A stretch of DNA of 39,197 nt from an uncultured Microbacteriaceae bacterium (GCA_943914115.1 CALUAU010000001.1:1-39197); one strand, 5' to 3'. Counted from the stretch's first letter, positions 8,890-18,305 are shown. Notes: generated by a model from the letters alone, not told the origin. Numbers and translations: made by a program.

Positions 8890-10142
8890 TGAATACTCAA
8901 TCCACCCAAACCGTCGAGATGCCGGTGGTAGTCGACGTCGAATCGGTATCGAAGCGATTCGTGATCCAGAAGAACAAGTCGCTGAAAGAACGGCTGCTCA
9001 ATCCGCGTCGTTCGGTAACTCACCGACAGGATTTCTGGGCCCTCCGCGACGTCTCGCTTCAGATACGAGCCGGCGAGACCATCGGCCTCATCGGCCCAAA
9101 CGGGTCGGGCAAGTCGACACTGCTCAAAACACTCGGTGGCATTATTGAACCGACCTCAGGCAAGATCCGGTCGCGTGGACGGTTGGCTGCGCTGCTTGAA
9201 CTCGGCGCGGGCTTCCACCCAGACCTCACCGGCCGCGAGAATGTCTACCTCAACGCTTCGATACTTGGTCTCAGCCAGGCACAAACTGACGAACTATTTG
9301 ACGAGATTGTTGAGTTCTCGGGCATCGCAGAGTTCATCGATACCCAGGTGAAGTTTTATTCGTCCGGTATGTATGTTCGGCTCGCGTTTGCCGTTGCTAT
9401 CAACGTCGACCCAGACATTCTGCTCGTCGACGAGGTGCTCGCCGTCGGTGACGAAGCGTTCCAAGAAAAGTGCCTCGACAAGATCCGACGCTTCCAAGAA
9501 GAAGGCCGAACGATCATTCTTGTCTCACACAGTCTCGAGCAGATCACCAAGTTCTGCACCCGAGCAGTGGTGCTGGGGCACGGTCATGTTGTCTTCGACG
9601 GCCCAGCCGAAGAGGCGGTGAGTATTCTTCGTGCCGGGTTTGAGAGTGAGCTCGACAGCGATAAAGCTCGCGAGCGAATCGCCCGCGAACGAGCCCGCGA
9701 ACAGGAGCTGAAACGACTCCATGAACAACTTGACATCGTTGACATCGTCGCCACTCCGCAAAACGGCGAGGTACTCAGCCCGGGCGATGATCTGCAGGTT
9801 GAAGTGACGCTCAACTCGCGTGTCGATTTTGATCAGTGGGATCTGATGATTGCCCTTGTGAATCAGTTGGGAACCACAGTGCTCGCTACGTCGACTCACG
9901 TGACAGGTTCTCGAAATGTGCCCGTTGGTGGCAACTTCAAGGTGCATTTTGAGATTCCCGGTCTCTCTCTCGGTAGCGGTGCCTACACGGTGAATGCGAC
10001 TTTCTACGATGGCAAACGTCGTGAAATTTCTCGCGTCGAGTCGCTGGGGTCGTTTGAGGTGACCGCGGGCGCCGAGAGCATCGGGCCGGTGTACTCCAAA
10101 GTCGTGTCAACAATTCGAGACGCACCGGGCACCGAAGTTTAG
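8889..10142 (+). CDS. wzt: ABC polysaccharide exporter ATPase with Wzt-type C-terminal domain
   Basis: This protein has 417 residues. The nucleotide-binding domain has Walker A GPNGSGKST (69-77), signature YSSGMYVRL (from 157) and Walker B LLVDEVLAVGD (D181-E182), then the usual SHS switch His. After a charged helix of about 40 residues (rich in RERAREQEL), residues about 280-410 form a beta-rich domain like Wzt_C, ending in a short SIGPVYSKV segment. In Wzt of E. coli O8/O9a this domain binds the terminal modification of the finished glycan and licenses export. Teichoic-acid TagH and streptococcal RgpD lack that form. Its presence suggests that the exported chain carries a recognised cap (inference). 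The ATG overlaps the permease stop. Confidence 0.9.
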   Translation: MNTQSTQTVEMPVVVDVESVSKRFVIQKNKSLKERLLNPRRSVTHRQDFWALRDVSLQIRAGETIGLIGPNGSGKSTLLKTLGGIIEPTSGKIRSRGRLAALLELGAGFHPDLTGRENVYLNASILGLSQAQTDELFDEIVEFSGIAEFIDTQVKFYSSGMYVRLAFAVAINVDPDILLVDEVLAVGDEAFQEKCLDKIRRFQEEGRTIILVSHSLEQITKFCTRAVVLGHGHVVFDGPAEEAVSILRAGFESELDSDKARERIARERAREQELKRLHEQLDIVDIVATPQNGEVLSPGDDLQVEVTLNSRVDFDQWDLMIALVNQLGTTVLATSTHVTGSRNVPVGGNFKVHFEIPGLSLGSGAYTVNATFYDGKRREISRVESLGSFEVTAGAESIGPVYSKVVSTIRDAPGTEV

Positions 10143-10164
10143 CCTGGCGCGAGAGGAGAACCAG

Positions 10165-11382
10165 ATGAGCGACCAGACGCCGGCAGACATCCGTGTAGTG
10201 ATGACTCTGATGGTGCGTGACGAAGCCGACATCATCAGCACCTGGCTCGAATATCACCTCTCACAAGACATCGATCAGATCATCGTGACCGACAACGCCT
10301 CGGTCGATGGCACCCGCGAGATCCTTGAAGGTTATGCCAGCAGGGGCCTGATTGATTTGCGCCACTACCCGCACCACGACAAGAAGCAATACCAGGTGGT
10401 CACGGCAATGGCGCGCGACGCGTACACGCAATACTCGGCGGATTGGGTATTGAACTCAGACGCCGATGAGTTCTGGGTCGTGCCCGAAAGCGACTCCCTC
10501 GGTAGTGTGGTTCGTTCACTCCCCCGGTCGGGAGAGTCATTCCCCATCCCGGTAAGCAACATGGTCGGTCGCATTCTCGAGACTGGCATCGACCTTGCCA
10601 ACACCACGCTTCGCGATGTTCGGTCACAGGAGCAGTTGGAGCTGGTCGGTTTGCACAGCCACCCAACGCATAATCTCATTCACCCAGGCCGTGACGATAT
10701 CGAGGTGGCGCAGGGAAATCATTTCAGTTCGGCTCCACAAGCAGACCAGCTGCCAGACGGTATTGCAATCGAGGTGCTGCACGTTCCGTGGCGCTCATGG
10801 CAGCAGTATCGCGATCGCGTCACCATGACTGGCAGAGCTTACGAATCAAGCCCCGATTTGAAGCCGAGCCCGCGCCACCACACCATGCGCGACTACCGCT
10901 GGCTCAAAGCAGACTTCCTCAAGCCTTTCTTTGTAGCTCGGCTGTCACCTTCGTTGAATGGTGACGGGTTCGCAGCAGACAGCCGCCTGGCGGATATTTG
11001 CAGGCGCATCACCGCTTCAGACGGCCCCGAGTCTTCCCCTGATGAGACGCAAGAGATCGCAAATCAAGACGACCTGCTCGAGAAGTATCTCGCCGCCGGC
11101 CCTGCTCTCGTTCACCTAGAAAACGACCGCGCGGCAGCCCTAACTGAAGCGCAGGAGAGCTTCAACGAGCTTGCAAAGCACAATCAGCTGCAACATGAAC
11201 GTATCGCCAATCTTGAGTCATCCCTAGAGACTGAGCGCGATCGTCGGCGGGAACGCGAACTACTGCTCGATCAAAAGGTTGTAGAACTCCTCGACGAAAA
11301 CGCTCACCTCAGAAACCAACTTCCACCCGCGTTCCTACAGCGCACCATCAACTTCGCTCGCCGGATGAAGCGACACAAGTAA
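10165..11382 (+). CDS. GT92/Glyco_tranf_2_4-type glycosyltransferase with C-terminal coiled coil
   Basis: This 405-residue protein starts at ATG 10165 with GAGAGGAGAACC upstream, 22 bases after the Wzt-like gene. Residues about 10-280 match the Glyco_tranf_2_4 / GT92-like fold: VMTLMVRDEADIISTWLEYH, IIVTDNASVDGT, and a DxD-type motif in LNSDADEFW. From about residue 314 to 385 the sequence turns into a long, heptad-like, Glu/Leu/Arg-rich coiled coil (for example LESSLETERDRRRERELL), and it ends in a basic tail (NFARRMKRHK). The coiled coil plus membrane-binding tail recalls in layout, not in sequence, chain-length rulers such as WbdD. It is likely a sugar transferase of the ABC-exported glycan. 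Confidence 0.82.
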   Translation: MSDQTPADIRVVMTLMVRDEADIISTWLEYHLSQDIDQIIVTDNASVDGTREILEGYASRGLIDLRHYPHHDKKQYQVVTAMARDAYTQYSADWVLNSDADEFWVVPESDSLGSVVRSLPRSGESFPIPVSNMVGRILETGIDLANTTLRDVRSQEQLELVGLHSHPTHNLIHPGRDDIEVAQGNHFSSAPQADQLPDGIAIEVLHVPWRSWQQYRDRVTMTGRAYESSPDLKPSPRHHTMRDYRWLKADFLKPFFVARLSPSLNGDGFAADSRLADICRRITASDGPESSPDETQEIANQDDLLEKYLAAGPALVHLENDRAAALTEAQESFNELAKHNQLQHERIANLESSLETERDRRRERELLLDQKVVELLDENAHLRNQLPPAFLQRTINFARRMKRHK

Positions 11383-11418
11383 TCGATCTCGACCTGCCAC
11401 CACAACGGATCTAACCGA

Positions 11419-12333
11419 ATGAGAATACAAAAATTCAAGCAACTCAAGTCAATGGCACGTCGTTGTGTACCACGAACTATGCTCTGGAGGTCACAGCCCA
11501 TCCGACTATTCTCTTGGAAAGGCGACCAGCCGACCGGTAATTTTGGCGACCAACTCAGCAAAGAGCTGATCGAGCGTCTTTTCGCAGTGAATGCGGTTTA
11601 TGCCCCCATTGATGAATGCGAACTCGTGAGCATTGGCTCAGTCTTGCAAGAGGTCGAACGAACGGTAAGCTTTCGACGCCCCGTGATCTGGGGGTCTGGA
11701 TTCGTAGCTCCCGGCGAGAATTATGCTGGCCCACCGCTCGACGTTCGCGCGGTGCGTGGGCAGCTTTCACTGCAACGCATACGGCATCTCACGAAGCGGC
11801 ATATTGCCCTGGGCGATCCGGGAATCCTCACCCCGCTTGCCTTTCCAGAAATTACCAAAACCGCAACCCCTGACGTTAAAGTGAGTGTAATTCCACATTA
11901 TGTTGACCAAACGAGTGACACAGCACAAGAACTGATCTCCCGCTTGGGAGCTCATCACATCGACGTAATGGCACCGGTCAGCCAGGTGATCCAAGAAATT
12001 GCAGCGAGCGGATTTGTTATCTCGTCGAGCCTACACGGCGTGATTGTCGCTGAGTCGTTCGGCGTTCCAAATGCCTGGGTTCAGTTTAGCGACCAGGTAA
12101 TTGGCGGTCGTTACAAGTTTGACGATTTTTATTCAGCGTTCGCAACGAAGCGTGAACCCGTTTCACCGGCAGCGCTAATGGATGGGATCGACCAATACGT
12201 CTCACAGTGGCGCCCCCTGCGCAATCTGACATTCGTGCAATCCGAACTGATGCGTTCGTTCCCCCATCAGGCCGGCTGTGTGAATGCCAGCCAGCCGCGG
12301 GGCTCATCGTCGCAAGCGGCCGACAAGTCGTGA
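11419..12333 (+). CDS. Polysaccharide pyruvyl transferase family protein
   Basis: This 304-residue protein has the family pattern: GNFGDQLSKELI near residue 36, GSGF in the middle, the LGDPGIL-type segment (here ALGDPGILTPLAF), PHYVDQ, and the C-terminal ISSSLHGVIVAESFGVPNAW signature. Members transfer pyruvate from phosphoenolpyruvate to a sugar of a surface glycan to form a ketal, giving negative charge and sometimes a docking site for SLH-type proteins. It lies 36 bases after the preceding GT. One 60-base line counted gives 43% G+C, clearly below the surrounding rml genes, suggesting separate acquisition. It overlaps tail-to-tail by 30 bases with the convergent GT2 gene. Confidence 0.85.
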   Translation: MRIQKFKQLKSMARRCVPRTMLWRSQPIRLFSWKGDQPTGNFGDQLSKELIERLFAVNAVYAPIDECELVSIGSVLQEVERTVSFRRPVIWGSGFVAPGENYAGPPLDVRAVRGQLSLQRIRHLTKRHIALGDPGILTPLAFPEITKTATPDVKVSVIPHYVDQTSDTAQELISRLGAHHIDVMAPVSQVIQEIAASGFVISSSLHGVIVAESFGVPNAWVQFSDQVIGGRYKFDDFYSAFATKREPVSPAALMDGIDQYVSQWRPLRNLTFVQSELMRSFPHQAGCVNASQPRGSSSQAADKS

Positions 12334-13413
12334 AACTCGGTTTTTAATTTTGCCGAGTGCCCGCGCCGGCAGGCTACGCGACCGTCGGGCCGACCGCTGC
12401 TGAATGGCAAGCAAATCCTGTTCAACTTTCTGAAGATTCCGCCGGTAGGCTGCAACCTCTGCCCGAAGCTGCGACAGTTCAGCAATATCCCGATGAGCGA
12501 AAGACGAGCCCAGCTCTTCACGCACTTGTGCTCTCTCAGCCTCCGTTGAAAGCCGCGCATACTCTCGCTGCGCGTCGTCTGCCAGCTTGCGGATCTCCCA
12601 ATCGATTGCCCGCCCTTCTCGGCTGCCGGGTTGGTAACCCAATCGGTCGGCGATGGCGCTCCCCCGCACATACGCATCGAAGAGGCCAAGAACGTGCCGT
12701 GAAGTTGGCGCACTCGTCACTATTGAGCCCTCGCGGATGCGTCGGTGCAGGAGCGGGCGAGATTCATAGGCGACGCGTTTTGCGGCGAGGGCGTTCAGCA
12801 GGGTGTAGGGGTTGTCTTCGTGAAAGGTTCCCTCTGGGAATGTGACACCCTCACGTTCGATAAATGAGCGACGTGCGAGTTGCAGTGGTGGCCCTGGCTT
12901 CCAGTCATCGTTTGCTGTCATCTCGACGAGGAGCTCGACACCTGGCTTAACACCGGAGTAGCTGTCGCTGCGCTGATAGTAGTTGCGGTAGCCACCCTTT
13001 TCGAGTTCGAGTTGCGGCGAATCAAAGAACGGTTCGGCGTCAAAATACAGGATGTCGAGCTGTTCATCGTTCGCTTTCTTTGAAAGCACCGCTAGCGCTT
13101 CTTCGTGCAGACGGTCATCGCTGTCTAAGAAGTAGAGGAAGTCTCCCGTCGCTTGCTGGATCCCGAAGTTTCGCGCTGCACCAACGCCCCGGTTTGTTTC
13201 GAGAGCGAAGAGGTGAATACGTGCGTCGCCAGCAGCTAGTTCTTCTGCGATAGCGAATGACCCGTCGGTGGAGCCGTCGTCAACGATGATGATCTCAAGA
13301 TCACGAAGTGTTTGCTGTGTGACACTTGAAATTGTTTCAACTAGATACTCGCTCGCGTTATAGACCGGCACGATAACCGAAACACGGGGCTGGTTCTCAG
13401 CAGAGCTCGTCAT
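12304..13413 (-). CDS. Family 2 glycosyltransferase with C-terminal coiled coil and basic tail
   Basis: The 369 residues begin with a classic GT-A/GT2 domain: VSVIVPVYNASEYLVETISS, IIIVDDGSTDGS, RGVGAARNFGI, and the metal-binding LYFLDSDDRL. A helical region from about residue 270 has heptad character (SQLRAEVAAYRRNLQKVEQD), and the end is Arg/Lys-rich and amphipathic (NRVSRLVGRLRR), consistent with peripheral membrane association. It is the third gene of an rmlC-rmlA-GT2 operon, starting 5 bases after rmlA with no clear ribosome site of its own, so it is probably translationally coupled. The neighbouring dTDP-rhamnose genes make a rhamnosyltransferase role plausible but not proven. Confidence 0.85.
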   Translation of the reverse strand: MTSSAENQPRVSVIVPVYNASEYLVETISSVTQQTLRDLEIIIVDDGSTDGSFAIAEELAAGDARIHLFALETNRGVGAARNFGIQQATGDFLYFLDSDDRLHEEALAVLSKKANDEQLDILYFDAEPFFDSPQLELEKGGYRNYYQRSDSYSGVKPGVELLVEMTANDDWKPGPPLQLARRSFIEREGVTFPEGTFHEDNPYTLLNALAAKRVAYESRPLLHRRIREGSIVTSAPTSRHVLGLFDAYVRGSAIADRLGYQPGSREGRAIDWEIRKLADDAQREYARLSTEAERAQVREELGSSFAHRDIAELSQLRAEVAAYRRNLQKVEQDLLAIQQRSARRSRSLPARALGKIKNRVSRLVGRLRR

Positions 13414-13418
13414 CAGAT

Positions 13419-14285
13419 CTACGCCTGGTCGAGCAGTCGCTGGATGTAGCGACCGTAGCCCGACTTCTTCAGTGGTTCGCCAAGTCGAGCGAGCTGCTCG
13501 TCATCAATCCAGCCTGCACGCCAGGCAATCTCTTCGATGCAGCCGATCTTGAGCCCCTGACGATCTTCGATCACCTTCACGTATTCGGAAGCTTGCATCA
13601 TCGACTCGAAGGTGCCGGTATCGAGCCAGGCGGTGCCGCGGTCGAGCACGTGCACCTGCAGTTTGCCGGCGTCGAGGTAGGCCGAGTTCACCGACGAGAT
13701 CTCAAGCTCGCCGCGTGCCGACGGCTTGACGTTCTTGGCGATTTCGATGACATCGTTGTCGTAGAAGTACAGCCCGGGCACTGCGTAGTTCGACTTCGGC
13801 TGCTCGGGCTTTTCTTCGATCGACAGCGCCTTCATGTGCTCGTCGAACTCGACCACACCGTAGGCGGTCGGGTCGGCCACCTGGTAGGCGAAAATGAGCC
13901 CGCCATCGATCTCACCGTGAGCGCGCAGCGACGACCCGAGGCCGGTGCCGTGGAAGATATTGTCGCCGAGCACGAGCGCGCATCCCGAGTCGCCAATGAA
14001 CTCTTCACCGATGATGAATGCCTGTGCGAGCCCGTCGGGGCTGGGCTGCTCGGCGTATTCGATTGTCATGCCGAGGTGTGAGCCATCACCGAGCAGTGCG
14101 CGGAACTGCGAGTTGTACTCGGGTGTAGTGATGATCAGCACCTCGCGAATGTCGGCCATCATGAGAGTCGACAGCGGGTAGTAGATCATCGGCTTGTCGT
14201 AGATGGGCATGAGCTGCTTCGAGATGCCCTTGGTGATCGGCCAGAGTCGAGTGCCCGAACCCCCGGCGAGGATGATGCCCTTCAT
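13419..14285 (-). CDS. rmlA: Glucose-1-phosphate thymidylyltransferase
   Basis: RmlA makes dTDP-glucose from dTTP and glucose-1-phosphate, the first step of dTDP-L-rhamnose synthesis. The 288-residue length is normal for the family. The nucleotide-binding GGSGTRLWP (8-16) and SKQLMPIYDKPMIYYPLS are present, as are EYAEQPSPDGLAQAF and LVLGDNIFHG, with the WLDTGT motif near residue 220. The gene starts two bases after rmlC and runs into a GT2 gene. In the rml set of this window, rmlC/rmlA sit 16 kb away from rmlB/rmlD. Confidence 0.97.
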   Translation of the reverse strand: MKGIILAGGSGTRLWPITKGISKQLMPIYDKPMIYYPLSTLMMADIREVLIITTPEYNSQFRALLGDGSHLGMTIEYAEQPSPDGLAQAFIIGEEFIGDSGCALVLGDNIFHGTGLGSSLRAHGEIDGGLIFAYQVADPTAYGVVEFDEHMKALSIEEKPEQPKSNYAVPGLYFYDNDVIEIAKNVKPSARGELEISSVNSAYLDAGKLQVHVLDRGTAWLDTGTFESMMQASEYVKVIEDRQGLKIGCIEEIAWRAGWIDDEQLARLGEPLKKSGYGRYIQRLLDQA

Positions 14286-14287
14286 GC

Positions 14288-14902
14288 TTACGCACCTGCC
14301 TTTTCATTGAGCTCGTTGTAGAACGCCACGCAGTCGTCATACTTTGGCAACAGCCCCTGCTCTTTCGCTTTGAGCAGGCCCGGTGCCTCGGTGTCTTTGG
14401 GTGAGAGCAGCAGTTCATCTTCGGCCAGCTGCAGATCGAGCCCAATGGTTTTGCACAGCGGGTTCACGCCGTGTTCGCGTCCGGGCGCATATGTGGCCGA
14501 GCAGAGATAGCTGACGGTCGAGTCGTCTTCGAGCGCGACGAAACAGTGGCCGAGGCCTTCGGGGATGTAGATGGCGCGGCGGTCGACATCGTCAAGGCGC
14601 ACCTGGTCCCACTGACCGAAGGTGGGCGAGCCAACACGAATGTCGATCACGAAATCGATCACGGCGCCACGGGTGCAGGTGACATACTTCGCCTGGCTCG
14701 GCGGCACATCCGCGAAGTGGATACCACGTACCGTGCCTCGTTTCGACACCGAGGTGTTCGCCTGCTTGAGGTCGAGCGGGTGCCCCACCGCCTCGGCGAG
14801 CTTGTCGAATCGGTAGTACTCGAGGAAGATTCCTCGGTCGTCGGGGAACTGCTTCGGCGTGATCTCGAAGCTACCTGCAATGCTCAGTTCGCGGATTTCC
14901 AT
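14288..14902 (-). CDS. rmlC: dTDP-4-dehydrorhamnose 3,5-epimerase
   Basis: RmlC epimerises dTDP-4-keto-6-deoxyglucose at C3 and C5, the third step of dTDP-L-rhamnose synthesis. The 204-residue length fits. Visible family features are the N-terminal FPDDRGIFLEYYR, the RGIH motif (59-62) with catalytic His62, KYVTCTRGAVIDFVIDIR, and the IPEGLGHCFVAL cupin segment near residue 115-125. It is the first gene of the rmlC-rmlA-GT2 operon. About 120 bases without a gene separate it from the end of the YfhO-like gene upstream; I see no convincing terminator there. Confidence 0.97.
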   Translation of the reverse strand: MEIRELSIAGSFEITPKQFPDDRGIFLEYYRFDKLAEAVGHPLDLKQANTSVSKRGTVRGIHFADVPPSQAKYVTCTRGAVIDFVIDIRVGSPTFGQWDQVRLDDVDRRAIYIPEGLGHCFVALEDDSTVSYLCSATYAPGREHGVNPLCKTIGLDLQLAEDELLLSPKDTEAPGLLKAKEQGLLPKYDDCVAFYNELNEKAGA

Positions 14903-15026
14903 AGTTAGCAGTGTACGGCTCGATTATGCACATGACCGACACCATGAGTGAATCCGCAAAGAAGCGCGGAAAGCTTGCGTGAGTCACACCCTAAGTTATC
15001 TGCGGGCTCGAATCGCGCTGCTGAGC

Positions 15027-18008
15027 TTATTGGTCGGCCTCAGCAGTGGTGCGTCGTCGAGCGCGCCTATCCATCACGGCAAGTGCGAATACGCCTACCA
15101 GAGTGATTGCCGACACGGCTGCGCCTACTCGCAAGCCAGGGGTTCGGTATTCGAGCGTGATCGTGTGCTCTCCCGCTTCTGGAACATACACGGCCCCTCC
15201 CACGTGATCAGCTCGAAGCAACTCGGTCTGCTGCCCGTCAATGGTGGCTGTCCACCCTGATCGGTCGAGCGAGTCAGCCACGACCACCCAACCAGCGCCC
15301 GTGGAGTTCACCCGAATTGTGCTCTGGTCAAGATCGTCGCTTGGCAGCACCTCTATCGTTGCTGTTGATCCAGGGGTTGTGGCATTGGCGGGGTTGCGTT
15401 CGAGCACGACCGTCTCTGGCGCCAGGCTGCTGCCCAATAGGTCGATACGTGCCGCTGCGTCTTCTTCAACTGCGACTTCATTAGCCCAGCGCACTCGGTC
15501 GAGCGCGCTTGTGCGTTCGAGCAGAGTGACGTTTCCCGTTTGCGCCACATTCACCCCATCGGGGATGGGGCGAATGGCAGCGATAGTAATTTTTCCCTGG
15601 TCATCTGCCCCAAAGGTGACGATTCCGGGTAGTTCTTCGGCCTCAAGCTCAAGGTGCCAGGGTTGGTCTTCAGAGAACTCATCACCATCGAACGGAATGA
15701 ATGTTTCCTTATCGATCTTCCGCAACAAAAACTCGGTCTCCGTTAGCACGGCACCGTCTTGCCCAACTATTCGCGCGTTCAGAGGTATGGCAGCGCCGGC
15801 GGGAACTTGCGCATCCAAAGCTGCGATCTGAATGCCACGGATGGGGCCGGCGAACTGTCCACTGCGAATCACCTCATCGGGGCGCAAGTCAGTGGACGAG
15901 ACGCTACTACTTAATATTTCCCGGCGACCGGGCACCGATTCAGCACTCCCTACCGCAACGTAGCGCACGGCTAAGCGATCGAGGATTCGGCTGTCAATAA
16001 CCCCGTCGAGTTGATCTGACGGAATGTTCGGGTATGTCGCGGTAACGAGCACATCGGGATAGACCTGCTGCAGCATGTCTTTCCATCGCCCGGTCATGAA
16101 CGCGTGGCCGAGCACATCCCGGGTTTTGTACACCGTTGATGCTCCCATTGGCAATGCTCCGCCCAGAGCGACGAACCTGTCTTCACCGAGGTTTTCCTGC
16201 AGATAGGTAAATGCTTCAGCAGGTGCGTAGTAACTCTCGGGTTTGCTGTGCGGCCACCAAGCTCGCACAATGAGCAGGCTTGGCACAGCCATGACTGTGA
16301 TCAATCCCACTGCAACGAGGTTCTGGAACCAACGCTGCCGCACTAGCAGGATGAGCGCCACCATCACGAGCGCGACAACAGCGAATACGGCCGAGTATTT
16401 GACCCACCTGGCTGACCATTCCGGTAGCTTTGAACCTTCTTGCGCGACGCTCGCCGCCTGTATTACGAGTACCGCGAAAACTGCGGCAAGCGCCCAGCCC
16501 GCGAGGTCGCGCAGTGTAGTGCGTGTGGCAGCAACACGACTGCTTGTGGTTTCACTCTGCGCCAGCGCAGGCATACGGGCGCTCATGAGCGCCGTGACAC
16601 CGTAGGCAGCGAGCACAGCGACACAGAATCCGAAAACTGCCCGTAGACGACCGATCAAGCTGGTGCTCATCGTCGGCAATTGCTGAATTACGTCGAGCAC
16701 GGGCCCGCCCCAATACATCGCTATGCCGCTCAGTGTCGCTGCGACGACAAAGAACCACATCGGCGCCCGTGCAACCTGCAACCGTCGGTGAAATACCAGT
16801 GCGATCAGGGCGCAAAGCACGACCACCACACCCAAATACGACAGCGCTTCTACCGGGTTGAACGGTCCGGTGAAGTTCTTTAGTCCGGCTGTGCCAATTG
16901 CATACGGCAGGATGGCGGTTCCAAACGCTTCTGGGTTGAGCGACGACCCACGGTAGTTGCGTACCGAAAAATCGAGCACATCTTTGGAGTTCAAATAGAA
17001 CGGCAAGAGCGCGACGGCGGCGAGCGCCCCGGCGCTGATCATCCCGGCCGCGTATCGCAATGCGTCACCGCCGAACTGCCAGATTGCACCGGATTCACGC
17101 CACCGGGTCTGCGCAACTGCACGAACAACGCCGTAGGCGCAGGTGAGATACGCGGTATGGAAAACTAGCGCCGGGAAACCGCCCAGCCACATCGCGGCGA
17201 AGGCGAGCGCAAGTGGCCAAAAGGCAAACCATTTTCGGCGAGTGACGGCGTAGTCGACGGCCCAGAAAGCGAGCGGGATGAGCGCGGCAACACGGGTCTG
17301 TGGCCAGTTGGTCCAGGCAATCATGAATCCCGATGAACAGAATGCAAGCGAGGCCAAGGGCCAGGTGACCGCCGGGAGTTTAAGTCGTCGCAGGAATAGT
17401 GACATGCCAAGCGCCACTACCGCGAACTCAAGCACCTTGACGAGGGCCGGGGCGATTTCTGGCGGCGCAATCCACCATGGCAGCGACAGGGGTGACATCA
17501 GGCCGGAGTTCGGCAAACCCGCGAACTCCTCGCCACCGACCATGTAGGGGTTCCATTCGGGGAAGTCTCCCTGATGGAGACGATCTGCAAACTCAATGGA
17601 GCGGGGAATGACCGAGTCGACGGTGTCGACAGAAACGATGTTGATCAGTTCGCCGTCAATCGTGGCGTTCTCCCAGTATGCCGGTGAACGCAAGAGCATG
17701 TCGGTTGCGGCGAACACTTTGCCCGAGAAAAGTGACGAGAGCACCGAAACCACAACAAACCCGACGTATATCGCCCAGCCAAGGCCCACCGCAGCAACAG
17801 CAAGTCGGCTCCGACGCCGGTCAGCATCACTCACGAACTTGCTTCGGTCAACCGCGTGGGCGCCGACGGCTTCGTTGGCCATGCGGCTATCAGAAGCAGG
17901 GTTTGACGGTTGTTGTTCTCCCGCATTGGCTGCTACCTGCTCGGGAGAAGCCGCAGCGGAAGGATCCGTGTGGTTCGGATTCGCGCGCGATACCGATTCG
18001 TTGGTCAT
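15027..18008 (-). CDS. YfhO-family GT-C membrane glycosyltransferase
   Basis: This 993-residue protein has a polar N-terminal extension of about 65 residues, about a dozen membrane segments and a C-terminal extracytoplasmic beta-rich domain. That domain ends in the family-typical segment WVVVADSLDRSGWTATIDG and is followed by a last helix and basic tail. The first outer loop contains the GT-C type acidic region (SVDTVDSVIPRSIEFADRL). In Bacillus and Listeria, YfhO-type enzymes take a sugar from undecaprenyl phosphate and add it to a wall or lipoteichoic polymer outside the membrane, working with a CsbB-type GT2 and a GtrA/GtcA flippase; both partners have candidates in this window (20341-21375 and 38507-39109). 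The ATG at 18008 has GGGAGCAC upstream. Confidence 0.85.
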   Translation of the reverse strand: MTNESVSRANPNHTDPSAAASPEQVAANAGEQQPSNPASDSRMANEAVGAHAVDRSKFVSDADRRRSRLAVAAVGLGWAIYVGFVVVSVLSSLFSGKVFAATDMLLRSPAYWENATIDGELINIVSVDTVDSVIPRSIEFADRLHQGDFPEWNPYMVGGEEFAGLPNSGLMSPLSLPWWIAPPEIAPALVKVLEFAVVALGMSLFLRRLKLPAVTWPLASLAFCSSGFMIAWTNWPQTRVAALIPLAFWAVDYAVTRRKWFAFWPLALAFAAMWLGGFPALVFHTAYLTCAYGVVRAVAQTRWRESGAIWQFGGDALRYAAGMISAGALAAVALLPFYLNSKDVLDFSVRNYRGSSLNPEAFGTAILPYAIGTAGLKNFTGPFNPVEALSYLGVVVVLCALIALVFHRRLQVARAPMWFFVVAATLSGIAMYWGGPVLDVIQQLPTMSTSLIGRLRAVFGFCVAVLAAYGVTALMSARMPALAQSETTSSRVAATRTTLRDLAGWALAAVFAVLVIQAASVAQEGSKLPEWSARWVKYSAVFAVVALVMVALILLVRQRWFQNLVAVGLITVMAVPSLLIVRAWWPHSKPESYYAPAEAFTYLQENLGEDRFVALGGALPMGASTVYKTRDVLGHAFMTGRWKDMLQQVYPDVLVTATYPNIPSDQLDGVIDSRILDRLAVRYVAVGSAESVPGRREILSSSVSSTDLRPDEVIRSGQFAGPIRGIQIAALDAQVPAGAAIPLNARIVGQDGAVLTETEFLLRKIDKETFIPFDGDEFSEDQPWHLELEAEELPGIVTFGADDQGKITIAAIRPIPDGVNVAQTGNVTLLERTSALDRVRWANEVAVEEDAAARIDLLGSSLAPETVVLERNPANATTPGSTATIEVLPSDDLDQSTIRVNSTGAGWVVVADSLDRSGWTATIDGQQTELLRADHVGGAVYVPEAGEHTITLEYRTPGLRVGAAVSAITLVGVFALAVMDRRARRRTTAEADQ

Positions 18009-18305
18009 TGTGCTCCCATAATCAAGTACTGCCAGCCACCGTCACGCCACAACGAACCCCGACGCCGAATGACCAAGTTTTGCCATGTATGCGGCAGGTT
18101 TCGAACTGAAGTATCTGACGCGAATATCCGAAGGGCGTATGACGTCAAGATACCTCAGCCTAACAATCGAGCCGCGCCAGTCGCCCACCGAGCTTCGGGG
18201 TGCACCTAGACCGCTCAGTCAGTGATGCATTGCAGGATTTCGACACAATGCTTCGCACCCTACGCCCCAATCAAAGCTGTCGTCGCACCAAAACTAGAAA
18301 CGCAC
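18009..18305. other. 297-base gap between YfhO-like and YbhN-like genes
   Basis: No supported gene on either strand. It holds the ribosome site (GGGAG) and presumably the promoter of the YfhO-like gene. I see no clear terminator hairpin for the YbhN-like gene and no repeat. Confidence 0.5.

Noticed and set aside
14903..15026. Possible terminator hairpin around CCGC...GCGG
   Set aside because: Stem of four base pairs only and no T-run; not supportable.
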